Source: Dyadobacter sp. SG02 (lineage in GTDB: Bacteria; Bacteroidota; Bacteroidia; Cytophagales; Spirosomataceae). From it: DNA of 64,000 bases. The DNA is taken from assembly GCF_900109045.1 (NCBI RefSeq), contig NZ_FNYL01000004.1, positions 156,321 to 220,320 of the forward strand, written 5' to 3'. Numbering within the stretch: position 1 is the first letter of the stretch; each line of letters opens with the position of its first letter. The translations under genes were made by a program, and so were the position numbers. Below the pieces are notes generated by a model. The model was given only the letters and a program-made list of their open reading frames with translations. It searched no databases and was not told where the DNA came from. Shown here in pieces: positions 62,707 to 64,000 of the stretch.

Positions 62707-64000
62707 TGTTACCCGCCGGTCGATTCGTAGTCATTTTATATTTGCTGTCGTCAATGACCGTAATGGGCCAGACAACGGAACCGCCTGTAATCGAGCTCGG
62801 TTACGGGCGATCCAACTATGTTATCGGGCGAAATATGCTGGTACTGGAAGACCCTGCAAACACATTGAAGCTTAGCGATGTAGAGGCAAAACCGGAGTTA
62901 TTTCAGCCAATAACCCAGGAAACCCTGAACGTAGGGCCCAGTGCTTCCACTTTCTGGTTGAAATGGCGCGTGGTTAGCAAAATGCCACGGGAATGGTTTC
63001 TGCATGTGAGAGCACCATTTCTAAAACAGGTTGACCTGTATATAGAGACGCGACCTACGTATGACGTAATAATGCAGCACGTCACGAAAGTCGGTTCTGC
63101 ATTGCCTTATCACGACCGGCCAGTCCTCGTCAATCAGACAATCCTACCGCTGAACCTGGTTAGAAACGATACCGCAACGATCTATCTGCGTGTGCGCAGC
63201 AACTCTATCATCCGGGTGCCGCTTGAAATCTCGACCATTCAGCACATCTATGAAAACAGCCAGCAGAATGACGTCGCTCACGGGTTTTATTTCGGATTGA
63301 TCGCTGCGCTGATCATTTACAATCTGTTCGTTTTTATTTCAATACGGGAGCGTGCTTATCTGTATTACGTATTTTATATCTTCTTCGTAGCATTGAACAT
63401 CAGTTATATCAAAGGTCATTTCCTCCAATTTATCGCTCCCCATTTCCCTCAGGCCAACCATTCTAATTACACCGGCAGCCTCGCTTTTATATTCGCATTG
63501 TTTTTCACTAATTCATTCCTGAACACAAGCTACTATTGCCCGCGGCTGAAAAAATCAGGCTGGCTGATCCTGGTGTCATGCGTCGCGATCATTGCGCTTT
63601 CACTTTCCGGCTATTTATTACTGGGCTTTCAGCTTAACTGGGTCACCGTGGGGCTCTTCCTGATCTACTCCAACCTGACAGGTTATGTTGTGCTAAGACA
63701 GGGGTTCAAGCCAGCCAGGTATTACCTCATGGGCTTTACTATATTACTGCTCGGCATTTTTATTTTTATGTTAAAGGACATGGCTATTCTCCCGGAGAAC
63801 TGGTTCACGGAGGGCGCCTATCAGATCGGCTCCGCCCTGGAAGCGATTATCCTTTCCTTCGCGCTGGCCAACAAGCTTAATACGTATAAAAAAGAGAAGG
63901 AAGTAACCCAGGCGGAGGCCCTGGCGCAGGCCACGCTTTTTTCGCAGCAGCTGATCGGTTCACAGGAAAGCGAGCGCAAGCGGGTAGCAGCGGAGTTGCA
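62706..64000 (+). CDS. 7TM-DISM sensor histidine kinase (3' end outside window)
   Basis: The frame is open from the ATG at 62706 to the end of the window (over 430 aa). A signal peptide is followed by an extracytoplasmic 7TMR-DISMED2 domain (STFWLKWRVVSKMPREWFLHVRAP; VNQTILPLNLVRNDTATIYLRVRS). Seven membrane helices follow (starting HGFYFGLIAALIIYNLFVF). The cytoplasmic helix ends QLIGSQESERKRVAAELQ, the start of a LytS/NarX-type kinase dimerization region. Coupled to the glycosyltransferase by a 1-nt overlap. Confidence 0.85.
   Translation, partial: MLPAGRFVVILYLLSSMTVMGQTTEPPVIELGYGRSNYVIGRNMLVLEDPANTLKLSDVEAKPELFQPITQETLNVGPSASTFWLKWRVVSKMPREWFLHVRAPFLKQVDLYIETRPTYDVIMQHVTKVGSALPYHDRPVLVNQTILPLNLVRNDTATIYLRVRSNSIIRVPLEISTIQHIYENSQQNDVAHGFYFGLIAALIIYNLFVFISIRERAYLYYVFYIFFVALNISYIKGHFLQFIAPHFPQANHSNYTGSLAFIFALFFTNSFLNTSYYCPRLKKSGWLILVSCVAIIALSLSGYLLLGFQLNWVTVGLFLIYSNLTGYVVLRQGFKPARYYLMGFTILLLGIFIFMLKDMAILPENWFTEGAYQIGSALEAIILSFALANKLNTYKKEKEVTQAEALAQATLFSQQLIGSQESERKRVAAEL

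Overview
The window looks like a chromosome segment of a Bacteroidota bacterium of the order Cytophagales (Dyadobacter/Spirosoma-like). This is inferred from two type IX secretion (T9SS) substrates, Bacteroidota-type mobilization genes, a CTnDOT-like integrase, lipoproteins and the composition. Core genes lie at both ends. The left end has a repetitive T9SS adhesin-like protein, tadA, an Fe/Mn superoxide dismutase and tRNA-His. The right end has a TPR/HTH regulator, a cupin/MarR pair, a lipoprotein, a glycosyltransferase and a 7TM-DISM sensor kinase. The middle, about 4.7-46.7 kb, is accessory DNA with many truncated genes. A second accessory patch spans about 51.4-58.9 kb.

Accessory layout: (i) an integrase beside tRNA-His. 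(ii) A six-gene minus-strand cassette: RmuC, a 1945-aa DUF4011/DUF3320 helicase-nuclease, three small or unknown genes and a HEPN (TIGR02391) protein. It converges on a class III cyclase-like gene. (iii) An XRE regulator divergent from an operon of an ECF-like sigma factor and a compact TnpB/Cas12f-like protein. (iv) A mobilizable module: AT-hook protein, MobB relaxase, MobC-like protein, nested-palindrome oriT candidate, a 12 x 10-bp phased repeat, a ParA-like ATPase and an excisionase-like gene. (v) A TIR protein and a resolvase remnant. (vi) A translationally coupled EACC1 - caspase - ABC ATPase - membrane protein operon. (vii) Broken SOS/mutagenesis genes (SRAP with an in-frame stop, dnaE2 tail). 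(viii) tRNA 3'-end scars, a toxin/immunity pair, toxin fragments and an IS256-family element. (ix) A second mobilization module with frameshifted CHC2/toprim primase, iteron-like repeats and a truncated primase/helicase. (x) An AbiE-type pair with a PD-(D/E)XK-like third gene, and an EVE-domain nuclease-like gene.

The most notable locus is 17.15-19.56 kb. A sigma factor with an extra C-terminal HTH is followed 3 nt later by a 363-aa RuvC-fold protein of the TnpB/Cas12f lineage that ends before the zinc ribbon and RuvC-III. Directly after its stop come three consecutive hairpins, a short single-stranded stretch and a strong terminator. This is the arrangement expected of an RNA-guided transcription system (nuclease-dead Cas12f + sigma-E + guide RNA). 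A perfect 20-bp palindrome lies between the divergent XRE gene and the sigma gene. Functional statements here are inferences from motifs and gene order; no search or folding program was run.
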